This document shows, one piece after another, positions 15,396 to 22,797 of a stretch of 31,194 nucleotides of DNA. Position 1 is the stretch's first letter, and every line of letters begins with the position of its first letter. Origin of the DNA: an uncultured Polynucleobacter sp. (GTDB lineage: Bacteria > Pseudomonadota > Gammaproteobacteria > Burkholderiales > Burkholderiaceae); NCBI GenBank assembly GCA_937996825.1, contig CALKUJ010000149.1, positions 1 through 31,194 on the forward strand, written 5' to 3'. The notes under the pieces are model-generated. The model made no database searches. It saw only the letters and a list, made by a program, of their open reading frames with translations, and was not told the origin of the DNA. Made by a program: the position numbers and the translations under genes.

Positions 15396-15499
15396 TAACA
15401 AGCGATTATCTATTAATGATTTTAGCTAATTCTTTGTTTGTCTCCTCCACCCTCTAAAAGGTGGATTTCAGCCCAGGATATCTTCCTGGGCTTTTTTTT
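15396..15499 (+). ncRNA. Predicted small RNA (~100 nt) or attenuated leader upstream of rplM
   Basis: Between a good promoter and an intrinsic terminator lies about 100 bases with no open reading frame of note. The first ~45 bases are A/U rich. CUCCUCC (15442-15448) follows, partly unpaired, running into a 6-bp hairpin TCCACC/GGTGGA (15446-15451 with 15460-15465, 8-base loop), then the terminator hairpin. This resembles Hfq-type small RNAs that use a CU-rich anti-Shine-Dalgarno segment, but no known family was recognised. It could instead be a transcription attenuator for the rplM-rpsI operon. Confidence 0.45.
15470..15499 (+). terminator. Intrinsic terminator upstream of rplM
   Basis: A perfect 9-bp stem AGCCCAGGA / TCCTGGGCT (15470-15478 with 15484-15492) with a 5-base loop is followed by an unbroken T8 tract (15492-15499). 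It ends the predicted small RNA just before the rplM promoter. Confidence 0.85.
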
Positions 15500-15507
15500 G
15501 CTACAAT
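15499..15507 (+). promoter_or_regulatory. Extended -10 promoter for rplM-rpsI
   Basis: TGCTACAAT gives an extended -10 (TGn plus TACAAT at 15502-15507) directly after the terminator T-tract. No good -35 is found, as allowed for extended -10 promoters. The predicted start near 15514 leaves a leader of about 130 bases before rplM. Confidence 0.55.
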
Positions 15508-15512
15508 TTATG

Positions 15513-15540
15513 GCTTTCCTAGTTTGCCCATTAGGAAAGT
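15513..15540 (+). promoter_or_regulatory. Hairpin at the 5' end of the predicted rplM leader
   Basis: CTTTCCTA (15514-15521) and TAGGAAAG (15532-15539) pair perfectly around a 10-base loop, with a flanking G-T pair. The stem would begin at or within one base of the predicted mRNA start. A smaller hairpin GCTG/CAGC (15541-15551) follows. It may be an autoregulatory site for L13 or an mRNA-stabilising end; this is inferred. The rest of the leader to 15644 shows no ORF. Confidence 0.5.
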
Positions 15541-15644
15541 GCTGTACCAGCCGTTACTTTTGAACTGCGAGCCTGCAAGCATAAGCGGAGCCAAAGGGAT
15601 GATGAGATGGTTGTTTTTTTAGGGCTTAACAATTTAAGGTAATC

Positions 15645-16073
15645 ATGAAAACTTTCTCAGCAAAACCGCATGAGGTGAAGCGTGAGTGGTTCGTGATTGA
15701 CGCTACGGACAAAGTCCTCGGTCGTGTCGCCAGTGAAGTGGCACACCGTCTACGCGGCAAGCACAAGCCAGAATTCACCCCACACGTTGATACAGGCGAC
15801 TTTATCGTCATCATCAATGCTTCTAAGTTGCGCGTGACTGGCACTAAGGGCTTGAATAAAAAATACTACACGCACAGTGGCTATCCTGGCGGCATCTACG
15901 AAACTAACTTCGACAAGATGCAAGCTCGTTTCCCTGGTCGTGCTCTCGAGAAGGCTGTTAAAGGCATGTTGCCTAAAGGCCCACTTGGCTATGCAATGAT
16001 CAAGAAATTGAAAGTTTATGCAGAAGCTGACCACCCACACGCGGCTCAACAGCCAAGCGTTCTTGAGATCTAA
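15645..16073 (+). CDS. rplM: 50S ribosomal protein L13
   Basis: This 142-residue protein is full-length L13, an early-assembly protein of the large ribosomal subunit. Typical segments: FSAKPHEVKREWFVIDATDK, VLGRVASEVAHRLRGKHKPE, FTPHVDTGDFIVIINASKL, YTHSGYPGG, and MLPKGPLGYAMIKKLKVY. AAGG lies a few bases before the ATG. It is the first gene of the rplM-rpsI operon, with rpsI nine bases downstream. In E. coli the operon is controlled through its mRNA leader, and here the leader is long enough (about 130 bases) for similar control. Confidence 0.98.
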   Translation: MKTFSAKPHEVKREWFVIDATDKVLGRVASEVAHRLRGKHKPEFTPHVDTGDFIVIINASKLRVTGTKGLNKKYYTHSGYPGGIYETNFDKMQARFPGRALEKAVKGMLPKGPLGYAMIKKLKVYAEADHPHAAQQPSVLEI

Positions 16074-16082
16074 GGAGCCGAT

Positions 16083-16475
16083 ATGATTGGAAACTGGAAC
16101 TATGGTACTGGCCGTCGTAAGAGCTCAGTAGCCCGCGTATTCATCAAGGCTGGTAAAGGTGAAATTCTTGTAAACGGCAAGCCAATTGCTGAATACTTTG
16201 CTCGTGAAACATCACGTATGATTGTTCGTCAGCCGCTAGAGCTAACTAACCACGGTACAACTTTTGACATCAAAGTCAACGTATCAGGTGGTGGTGAAAC
16301 TGGCCAAGCTGGTGCAGTTCGTCACGGTGTGACACGTGCATTGATCGACTACGATGCAGCTTTGAAGTCAACACTTTCTAAAGCTGGTTTTGTTACTCGT
16401 GATGCTCGTGAAGTTGAGCGTAAAAAAGTTGGTTTGCATGGCGCGCGTCGTCGCAAACAGTTCAGCAAACGTTAA
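16083..16475 (+). CDS. rpsI: 30S ribosomal protein S9
   Basis: The 130-residue S9 of the small subunit. It begins NWNYGTGRRKSSVARVFIK, contains the conserved QAGAVRHGVTRALIDYD, and ends in the basic tail GARRRKQFSKR, whose terminal Lys-Arg reaches the P-site tRNA in the ribosome. A strong AAGGAG ribosome site lies just upstream, starting at the rplM stop. A terminator follows 19 bases after the stop, closing the two-gene operon. Confidence 0.98.
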   Translation: MIGNWNYGTGRRKSSVARVFIKAGKGEILVNGKPIAEYFARETSRMIVRQPLELTNHGTTFDIKVNVSGGGETGQAGAVRHGVTRALIDYDAALKSTLSKAGFVTRDAREVERKKVGLHGARRRKQFSKR

Positions 16476-16493
16476 TTTTTTTGCTGTTCTACG

Positions 16494-16519
16494 AAAAGCC
16501 GCGCACTGCGCGGCTTTTT
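16494..16519 (+). terminator. Intrinsic terminator after rpsI
   Basis: A perfect 11-bp stem AAAAGCCGCGC / GCGCGGCTTTT (16494-16504 with 16508-16518) has a 3-base loop and the T-run continues to 16519. The flanking A4/T5 makes it potentially bidirectional. It separates the ribosomal operon from argC. Confidence 0.9.
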
Positions 16520-16525
16520 CTTTTC

Positions 16526-16531
16526 TACAAT
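16526..16531 (+). promoter_or_regulatory. Putative -10 element of argC
   Basis: TACAAT within CTACAATAGAG lies just after the rpsI terminator and 20 bases before the argC ATG, with no clear -35. The identical 11-base string occurs before erpA, which supports its being a promoter core. Confidence 0.45.
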
Positions 16532-16551
16532 AGAGATATTGGAGGATTTAA

Positions 16552-17610
16552 ATGATCAAAGTTGGCATAGTAGGTGGAACAGGCTATACAGGCGTTGAAT
16601 TGCTGCGCTTGTTATCTCAGCACCCAGAAGTTCAATTAACGGCTATAACCTCTCGCAAAGAGGCTGGAATGCCTGTTGCTGAAATGTTTCCTTCCTTAAG
16701 GGGCAGGGTTGATCTTTGCTTTTCTACGCCAGAAGATGCCAAGCTCACAGAGTGCGACGCAGTTTTCTTTGCAACACCTCATGGGGTTGCTATGGCGCAA
16801 GCCAAAGAGCTTTTGGCTGCTGGGGTCAAGGTATTGGATTTAGCAGCAGACTTTCGTCTCAAAGACACTGCTGAATTTGAAAAGTGGTACGGCATGCCTC
16901 ATGCGTGTCCAGACATTCTTGCTGAGGCAGTTTATGGCTTGGCAGAGATCAATCGTGAAGCCATCAAAAAAGCCAGAGTGGTTGGTTTAGCAGGCTGTTA
17001 TCCAACGTCGGTTCAATTGGGCTTTGCGCCGTTAATTTCACCAAAATCAACGGGCGGTAAAAAACTGATTGATTTGAATGGTTTGATCTCTGATTCAAAA
17101 TCTGGTGTTTCAGGGGCTGGACGTAAAGCAGAGGTGGGCACTTTGATGGCTGAAGCCAGTGATAACTTCAAAGCTTATGGCGTGAAGGGTCACAGACATC
17201 ATCCTGAGATTTGCCAAGGCCTATCTGCCATTGCTGGTGGTGAGTCGGTGGGACTGACTTTTGTGCCTCATTTGACCCCCATGATCAGAGGCATTCATTC
17301 GACTTTGTATGCCCGTATTCTTCCTGAAGGGAAGGATGTTGATTATCAAAGTCTTTTTGAGAAGTTTTATGCGGGCGAGCCCTTTGTTGACGTGATGCCT
17401 GCTGGCAGTACACCTGAGACAAGATCCGTCAGGGGTAGTAACGCCTTGAGAATTGCTGTTCATCGTCCCCAGGGTGGTGATACTTTGGTTATTTTGGTGG
17501 TTGAAGACAATTTGGTGAAGGGTGCTTCTGGCCAAGGGGTTCAATGTTTGAACCTGATGTTTGGTTTGCCGGAAAAAACTGGGTTAAGTCATATTGCCCT
17601 GTTACCATAA
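16552..17610 (+). CDS. argC: N-acetyl-gamma-glutamyl-phosphate reductase
   Basis: ArgC carries out the third step of arginine synthesis, NADPH-dependent reduction of N-acetylglutamyl phosphate to the semialdehyde. The 352-residue protein starts with the nucleotide-binding VGIVGGTGYTGVELLRLL (residues 4-21), has FFATPHGVA (72-80), LDLAADFRL (95-103), the active-site cysteine in GLAGCYPTS (Cys149), SGVSGAGRKA, and GHRHHPEI with the catalytic His. GGAGG precedes the ATG at ideal spacing. It lies as a single gene between the rpsI terminator and erpA, away from other arg genes, as is common in Burkholderiales. Confidence 0.97.
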   Translation: MIKVGIVGGTGYTGVELLRLLSQHPEVQLTAITSRKEAGMPVAEMFPSLRGRVDLCFSTPEDAKLTECDAVFFATPHGVAMAQAKELLAAGVKVLDLAADFRLKDTAEFEKWYGMPHACPDILAEAVYGLAEINREAIKKARVVGLAGCYPTSVQLGFAPLISPKSTGGKKLIDLNGLISDSKSGVSGAGRKAEVGTLMAEASDNFKAYGVKGHRHHPEICQGLSAIAGGESVGLTFVPHLTPMIRGIHSTLYARILPEGKDVDYQSLFEKFYAGEPFVDVMPAGSTPETRSVRGSNALRIAVHRPQGGDTLVILVVEDNLVKGASGQGVQCLNLMFGLPEKTGLSHIALLP

Positions 17611-17640
17611 ACCCCTACAGCAATTATTGGCATTGAAGCC

Positions 17641-17646
17641 TACAAT
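17641..17646 (+). promoter_or_regulatory. Putative -10 element of erpA
   Basis: TACAAT in CTACAATAGAG (17640-17650), the same 11 bases as before argC, lies 28 bases before the erpA ATG. No -35 at proper spacing is seen. Confidence 0.45.
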
Positions 17647-17674
17647 AGAGTGTATGTATTAAAAGGAGTTCTTT

Positions 17675-18049
17675 ATGAGCGCGACACAAACAACACAAAG
17701 TACTGAAAATTTAGAGCCACCAATGCCGTTAGTCTTTACTGACAGCGCTGTGGCTAAAGTAGCTGATTTGATCGCTGAAGAAGGCAACCCAGATTTGAAA
17801 TTGCGCGTATTTGTGCAAGGTGGTGGTTGCTCAGGTTTTCAGTATGGCTTCACATTTGATGAGGCAGTGAACGAAGACGACACATTGGTGACCAAAGATA
17901 ACGTGACATTGTTGATTGATTCAATGAGCTTCCAATATTTGGTTGGCGCAGAGATTGACTACAAAGAAGATATCAATGGCTCACAGTTTGTGATCAAAAA
18001 TCCAAATGCCACAACAACATGTGGTTGCGGATCTTCTTTCTCAGCTTAA
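17675..18049 (+). CDS. erpA: A-type iron-sulfur cluster carrier ErpA
   Basis: ErpA carries and inserts Fe-S clusters into target apoproteins. The 124-residue product has a variable Thr/Gln-rich N-terminus and the A-type fold with three cluster-binding cysteines: GGGCSGFQYGF (Cys52) and TTCGCGSSF (Cys116, Cys118). The motif LIDSMSFQYLVGAEIDY matches ErpA/IscA. I prefer ErpA over IscA because the gene stands apart from an isc operon and beside argC, the usual betaproteobacterial place. AAAAGGAG is a strong ribosome site. It converges with anmK, with only four bases between the two stops. Confidence 0.94.
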   Translation: MSATQTTQSTENLEPPMPLVFTDSAVAKVADLIAEEGNPDLKLRVFVQGGGCSGFQYGFTFDEAVNEDDTLVTKDNVTLLIDSMSFQYLVGAEIDYKEDINGSQFVIKNPNATTTCGCGSSFSA

Positions 18050-18059
18050 TGAATTAAGC
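18044..18059. repeat. Palindrome spanning the two convergent stop codons of erpA and anmK
   Basis: GCTTAAT and ATTAAGC flank two bases. Each arm holds one of the TAA stops (18047-18049 on plus, 18056-18054 on minus). There is no T-tract, so it is a poor terminator for either gene. Confidence 0.5.
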
Positions 18060-19184
18060 AGGGTAGTGCGCGCCAAGTACGCGCAAACCTTTCGCACCAG
18101 TGACAGCCGGCAAATTTGCTGGCTGTTTTCTTTGGTGGGCCCAAGCTAGCCAGGCAAAGGCAGCGGCCTCAACGGTTTGAGGGTCAAGGCCTTTGGCCGC
18201 AGTGCTCTGAATATTTTCTTGAGGTATCCAGGTGCAAGCATTTTTTATCTGCGCAATGAGCTGCTTATTTTTAATGCCGCCGCCACAAATTAATAATCGT
18301 TGAATTGTGGAAGCATACTGTTTGAGGTCTTGAGCGATTGATTGTGCTGTGAGCGCCAATAAAGTTGCCTGAACATCTTCTGGTTTTTGATTGAGGCAAT
18401 CATTCATCGTTAAATGATGATTGAGCCATCCGGGGTTGAATAAATCTCTACCCGTACTTTTTGGCGGAGCTTTTTTAAAGTAATCATCGCTGAGCATACT
18501 GCTTAAAAGCTTTTCAATCACTTGCCCTTTAGCGGCCCATTGACCATCATCATCAAAAGATTGACCAAGAGATTGTTGGACCCAGTGGTCCATCAGCACA
18601 TTGCCTGGGCCACAATCAAAGCCAATCATTTTCTCTTCTTGATTGGCAGGGATGAGACTTAGATTTGCAATTCCACCAATGTTTAAGATCGCTAAATCTT
18701 CCTTGCAGCCAAATTGTGCCGCATGAAAAGCTGGCACCAAAGGGGCGCCTTGACCACCGGCAGCAATATCTCTACTGCGAAAGTCAGCGATGACGTCAAT
18801 GCCAGCCAATTCTGCTAATAAAGCTGGGTTAAGCGATTGTTTCGTATAACCAATGCCATCATGGGTTTGAGGTTGGTGACGAATCGTTTGGCCATGAGCC
18901 CCAATGGCCCTGATATCAGATGGCTGAAGTTTTGCCTCCTGAAGGATGGCTACACAGGCCAAATGGTAGTGCTGGGCCAAATGGTTAGCTGCCAGAGCCT
19001 CTTTGTGAAGCTCATTTTGGCTGGGAGACTGAAGATCAAAATAGGTATTTTTGAGGGATTGCTCAAAGGGAACATCTTTGTGACATAAAACAGAGGTTTG
19101 CCCGTCATCGGAAATTTCTGCTAAAACAGCATCAATGCCATCCATGCTGGTTCCGGACATGATGCCAATATAGTAATTCTTCAT
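18054..19184 (-). CDS. anmK: Anhydro-N-acetylmuramic acid kinase
   Basis: AnmK cleaves and phosphorylates 1,6-anhydro-MurNAc from turned-over peptidoglycan to MurNAc-6-phosphate. Start set at ATG 19184 (MKNYYIGIMSGTSMDGIDAV), where the family begins; an in-frame TTG at 19211 would add nine poorly conserved residues. The 376-residue length is close to E. coli AnmK (369). Motifs: IMSGTSMDGIDAVL, GAHGQTIRHQP, IADFRSRDIAAGGQGAPLVP, LNIGGIANLS, and GFDCGPGNVLMD. It is transcribed divergently from tyrS. The window also holds amgK and murU, which act later in MurNAc recycling. Confidence 0.96.
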   Translation of the reverse strand: MKNYYIGIMSGTSMDGIDAVLAEISDDGQTSVLCHKDVPFEQSLKNTYFDLQSPSQNELHKEALAANHLAQHYHLACVAILQEAKLQPSDIRAIGAHGQTIRHQPQTHDGIGYTKQSLNPALLAELAGIDVIADFRSRDIAAGGQGAPLVPAFHAAQFGCKEDLAILNIGGIANLSLIPANQEEKMIGFDCGPGNVLMDHWVQQSLGQSFDDDGQWAAKGQVIEKLLSSMLSDDYFKKAPPKSTGRDLFNPGWLNHHLTMNDCLNQKPEDVQATLLALTAQSIAQDLKQYASTIQRLLICGGGIKNKQLIAQIKNACTWIPQENIQSTAAKGLDPQTVEAAAFAWLAWAHQRKQPANLPAVTGAKGLRVLGAHYPA

Positions 19185-19245
19185 AGGGTTGACTCTTAAG
19201 TGATGCGACAATGATGCTCTAAGAAATTAATGTAACCGATAGATT

Positions 19246-20493
19246 ATGTCTTTAGCTAACGAGAATAAAACAGAACAAGTTAAATATCCAATCACAGACC
19301 GTGTTTTGGAGGCCATGGAGGTCTCAAAACGTGGCTGTGATGAGTTATTGGTTGAGGCGGAGTGGTTGACCAAATTGGCCCGTAGTGAAGCCACCAAGAC
19401 CCCTTTAAGGATCAAATTAGGCTTAGATCCAACGGCCCCTGATATTCATTTGGGTCATACCGTTGTTTTGAACAAAATGCGCCAACTACAAGATTTGGGT
19501 CATACGGTCATTTTCTTGATTGGCGACTTCACCAGCATGATTGGTGACCCATCTGGCAGAAATGCCACGCGTCCTCCTTTGACCAAGGAGGAAATTGCGG
19601 TCAATGCTGAAACTTACTATAAGCAAGCGAGCCTGGTTTTAGATCCAAGCAAAACTGAAGTGAGATACAACAGCGAGTGGAGCGATCCATTGGGTGCTCG
19701 GGGCATGATTCAGTTGGCAGCCAAGTACACGGTTGCCCGAATGTTAGAGCGTGATGACTTCACCAAGCGTTACAAAGGTGGCATACCTATTTCTGTCCAT
19801 GAATTTTTGTATCCTTTGATGCAAGGTTATGACTCGGTTGCCCTGAAAAGCGACTTGGAGCTCGGCGGTACAGATCAGAAGTTCAATTTATTGGTTGGTC
19901 GTGAACTACAAAAAGAATATGGTCAAGAGGCTCAATGTATTTTGACGATGCCTTTGTTGGTTGGTACAGATGGCGTTGATAAGATGAGTAAGTCTAAAAA
20001 CAACTACATCGGCATCAGCGAAGCATCTGGTGAGATGTTCGGTAAGTTGATGAGTATTTCTGATGAGTTGATGTGGAGTTATTTCACATTACTTTCTTTC
20101 AAGCCACTTGCCGAGATCGCCAAAATGAAAGAAGAGGTTTCATCTGGCAGAAATCCTCGTGACTTTAAAGTGGCCCTTGCTCAAGAAATCGTGACGCGTT
20201 TTCACGATAGTGGCGCCGCTGAAAAAGCATTAGAAGATTTCAATCATCGTGCTAAGGGTGGTGTACCAGATGATATTCCTGAGATTGCATTGACTGGGGC
20301 GCCGATTGGTATTGGTCAGTTGCTCAAGCAAGCTAATTTAGTGCCTAGTACATCTGAAGCCATGCGTAACGTTGAGCAAGGTGGGGTAAAGATTGACGGT
20401 GCCACTGTCTCTGATAAAGCATTGAAAGTGGAGGCAGGAACATTTGTGGTCCAAGTAGGTAAGCGCAAATTTGCCAAAGTAACTCTGTCTTAA
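19246..20493 (+). CDS. tyrS: Tyrosyl-tRNA synthetase
   Basis: A class I synthetase of 415 residues that attaches Tyr to tRNA-Tyr. The HIGH motif is HLGH (68-71) inside LGLDPTAPDIHLGHTVVL; the KMSKS motif is DKMSKSKNN (KMSKS at 246-250). LGGTDQKFNLLVGRE (206-220) contributes to substrate binding, and a C-terminal S4 RNA-binding domain (about 350-415) includes VEQGGVKIDG. The intact KMSKS places it in the TyrZ-like branch rather than the E. coli TyrS branch. The histidine phosphatase ATG starts three bases after the stop. Confidence 0.96.
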   Translation: MSLANENKTEQVKYPITDRVLEAMEVSKRGCDELLVEAEWLTKLARSEATKTPLRIKLGLDPTAPDIHLGHTVVLNKMRQLQDLGHTVIFLIGDFTSMIGDPSGRNATRPPLTKEEIAVNAETYYKQASLVLDPSKTEVRYNSEWSDPLGARGMIQLAAKYTVARMLERDDFTKRYKGGIPISVHEFLYPLMQGYDSVALKSDLELGGTDQKFNLLVGRELQKEYGQEAQCILTMPLLVGTDGVDKMSKSKNNYIGISEASGEMFGKLMSISDELMWSYFTLLSFKPLAEIAKMKEEVSSGRNPRDFKVALAQEIVTRFHDSGAAEKALEDFNHRAKGGVPDDIPEIALTGAPIGIGQLLKQANLVPSTSEAMRNVEQGGVKIDGATVSDKALKVEAGTFVVQVGKRKFAKVTLS

Positions 20494-20496
20494 TTG

Positions 20497-21156
20497 ATGA
20501 CTGTTATTTATTTAATTCGCCACGGCGAAACCTTGTGGAATCGTGAGAAGCGCTTGCAGGGTCACATAGATATTGGTTTGAATGAGCTTGGCCATCAACA
20601 AGCTGAGCGTCTTGCTAAAAGCTTGGTTGATAAAAAAATTTCAGCCATCATTTCCAGTGACTTAAGCCGTGCCATTGATACAGCTAAACCAATTGCTCTT
20701 CATCATCAGCTAGAACTGAATCTTGATCCGGCTTTAAGAGAAAGACACTATGGCTTGATGCAAGGCTTGAGCCATCAAGAAATTGCTGACCACCACCCTC
20801 AACATCATCAAGCTTGGAAAAAGAGAGATATCCATTTTCAACCAGAAAATGGTGAGAGCTTGGCACAATTTAATGACAGAGTGGTCACAGCGATTGCTTC
20901 TTGGGCTGAAAAATATGCCGGGCAAGAAATTGCGATTGTGGCGCATGGTGGAGTCTTGGATTGCTTGAACCGAGCTGCTCGAAAAGTGGCTTTAGATGTG
21001 GCCAGAGATTTTGAGATATTAAATGCAAGCTTGAATACTCTGACCTATCAGAATGGAGAATTTGCTTTGGTTCATTGGGGTGATGTCAATCACCTGCGAG
21101 ATGGTCTAGGTCAGCCGAGCAAATCTTTGGATGAGGTCGACGGTAGTCCTAGGTGA
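20497..21156 (+). CDS. Histidine phosphatase family protein (phosphoglycerate mutase-like)
   Basis: A 219-residue branch-1 histidine phosphatase. Start chosen at ATG 20497; the preceding in-frame TTG at 20494 would add one residue. The catalytic motif is LIRHGETLWN (His9, with Arg8 and Glu11), the acid residue is in RERHYG (Glu82), and the second histidine is in VAHGG (His150). Bacterial relatives are annotated GpmB, CobC or general phosphatase, and the natural substrate cannot be told from sequence; true glycolytic mutase activity is doubtful. It follows tyrS closely, and its last 46 bases overlap the 3' end of ruvB on the other strand. Confidence 0.88.
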   Translation: MTVIYLIRHGETLWNREKRLQGHIDIGLNELGHQQAERLAKSLVDKKISAIISSDLSRAIDTAKPIALHHQLELNLDPALRERHYGLMQGLSHQEIADHHPQHHQAWKKRDIHFQPENGESLAQFNDRVVTAIASWAEKYAGQEIAIVAHGGVLDCLNRAARKVALDVARDFEILNASLNTLTYQNGEFALVHWGDVNHLRDGLGQPSKSLDEVDGSPR

Positions 21157-22169
21157 GCGTAAGCCAGTGGAGTAGCCACTCTGCCTCGAGGCGTTCTTTG
21201 TAAAAACCCTTGTTGTATCAAATAGGGTTCAATCACATCTTCAATGGTTTCTCTTTCTTCACTGATCGCTGAAGCCAAGTTATCAACGCCAACTGGTCCG
21301 CCATCAAATTTGTGCACGATGGCTTCAAGCAGTTTTCGGTCCATCACATCAAAGCCAACGGCATCAACGTCTAGCATTGACAGAGCAGCATCAGCGATGC
21401 TCTGAGAAATTTTTCCATCAGCTTTAACTTCTGCGTAGTCTCTCACGCGACGCAGTAGGCGATTGGCAATTCTGGGGGTGCCTCTTGAGCGTTTGGCAAT
21501 CTCCAGAGCACCACCATCATCTAAGCCTGCATTCAAGAGATTGGCTGAGCGTTTCACAATCGTCGCTAATTCTTCAATTGAATAGAACTCGAGGCGGGCA
21601 ACAATACCAAAACGATCACGCAATGGGTTTGTGAGCATGCCTGCTCGTGTGGTCGCACCAATGAGGGTGAAAGGCTTGAGATCAAGTTTGACGCTTCTAG
21701 CAGCAGGACCATCACCAATCATGATGTCGATGGCGTAATCCTCTAAAGCCGGATAAAGAATTTCTTCGACCACTGGAGATAGTCGATGAATCTCATCAAT
21801 GAATAAAACATCATTGGTTTCTAGATTGGTCAGTAGTGCTGCCAAATCACCTGGACGGTCTAAAACAGGACCACTGGTTTGGCGCAAATTAACACCCATT
21901 TCGCGCGCAATGATGTGTGCAAGCGTTGTCTTGCCAAGCCCTGGTGGACCAAATAAGAGTACGTGATCAAGGGCTTCTTGACGTTGCTTTGCCGCTGAAA
22001 TAAAAATCTCTAACTGTTCACGGGCTTTTTTCTGACCAACATATTCTTCAAGCTGTTTTGGACGTAAAGCACGCTCCAATGCATTGTCATCCGTACTTGC
22101 GGCAGCCGTCACCAATCTCTCTTCTTGAGAATCAAATGATGGGGTGATGTCGTCAGTTTTAATGGCCAT
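21111..22169 (-). CDS. ruvB: Holliday junction branch migration ATPase RuvB
   Basis: RuvB is the AAA+ hexameric motor that drives branch migration of Holliday junctions bound by RuvA. The 352-residue protein has ALRPKQLEEYVGQ at the start of the ATPase domain, Walker A FGPPGLGKTT (73-82), Walker B VLFIDEIHRL (121-130), sensor 1 GATTRAGML, the arginine finger in NPLRDRFG, and the C-terminal winged helix with RTPRGRVAT. It is the last gene of the minus-strand run, 31 bases after ruvA. Its 3' end overlaps the convergent phosphatase gene for 46 bases. Confidence 0.98.
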   Translation of the reverse strand: MAIKTDDITPSFDSQEERLVTAAASTDDNALERALRPKQLEEYVGQKKAREQLEIFISAAKQRQEALDHVLLFGPPGLGKTTLAHIIAREMGVNLRQTSGPVLDRPGDLAALLTNLETNDVLFIDEIHRLSPVVEEILYPALEDYAIDIMIGDGPAARSVKLDLKPFTLIGATTRAGMLTNPLRDRFGIVARLEFYSIEELATIVKRSANLLNAGLDDGGALEIAKRSRGTPRIANRLLRRVRDYAEVKADGKISQSIADAALSMLDVDAVGFDVMDRKLLEAIVHKFDGGPVGVDNLASAISEERETIEDVIEPYLIQQGFLQRTPRGRVATPLAYAHLGLPSTSSKDLLG

Positions 22170-22200
22170 GAAGAGAGTTTATAACTATTTCTACTTTGAC

Positions 22201-22779
22201 TTATGCCTTAGATAAGGCTTTGAGTGCCAACCTGATGCCATCGGATACTGAGCTGCCTGGGCTGACTTGTTTGAGTGCAATCTGAGCTTCCTTATCGGAA
22301 TAACCCAAAGAGGTCAAAGCTTGCAAAATCTCAAGCTGACTGTCAATTTGTGGTGCTTGGCCAGTAAGACCAATATCTGCGCCAAATTTACCTTTAAGTT
22401 CTAAAAGAAGGCGCTCAGCAGTTTTTTTGCCAATGCCTGGAACTTTGGTCAAGCGTCCAGATTCTTGTAATGTGATGGCTTGTGAGAGTTCCTCAACACT
22501 CATTCCTGAAAGCAATGAAAGAGCTGTTCTTGCTCCTACGCCACTGATCTTGATCAGGGCTCTGAAGGCTTCTCTTTCTGATTCGGTTGCAAAACCAAAT
22601 AGTTGTTGCGCATCTTCTCTGACCACAAAATGAGTCAACAAAGTGACCTGTTGTCCCAATGATGGCATTTGATAAAGAGTGCTCATGGGTACATCAACTT
22701 CATAGCCAACGCCGTGACAATCAATGATTAATCTGGGTGGTGTATTGGCAATCAAGGTGCCTTGGATTCTTCCGATCAT
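22201..22779 (-). CDS. ruvA: Holliday junction-binding protein RuvA
   Basis: RuvA binds four-way DNA junctions as a tetramer and loads RuvB. The 192-residue protein begins MIGRIQGTL as usual, with the OB-fold domain I (about 1-63). Two helix-hairpin-helix motifs follow in domain II, LIKISGVGARTALSLL and LTKVPGIGKKTAERLLLELKG, and the C-terminal domain III (about 145-192) contacts RuvB (LTSLGYSDKEAQIAL). It lies between ruvC and ruvB, as in most Proteobacteria. Confidence 0.98.
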   Translation of the reverse strand: MIGRIQGTLIANTPPRLIIDCHGVGYEVDVPMSTLYQMPSLGQQVTLLTHFVVREDAQQLFGFATESEREAFRALIKISGVGARTALSLLSGMSVEELSQAITLQESGRLTKVPGIGKKTAERLLLELKGKFGADIGLTGQAPQIDSQLEILQALTSLGYSDKEAQIALKQVSPGSSVSDGIRLALKALSKA

Positions 22780-22797
22780 GTCGACATCTTAAGCTGA

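Noticed and set aside
15600..15620. T7 run before rplM as a terminator
   Set aside because: No stable hairpin directly precedes the T-run, so it is more likely just part of the leader.
15750..16049. Minus-strand open frame of 99 codons opposite rplM
   Set aside because: It is a complementary shadow of the highly constrained L13 coding sequence, with no ribosome site or recognisable protein.
19189..19217. TTGACT as a -35 for tyrS
   Set aside because: The hexamer is good, but the bases 16-18 bp downstream (TGATGC region) do not resemble a -10.
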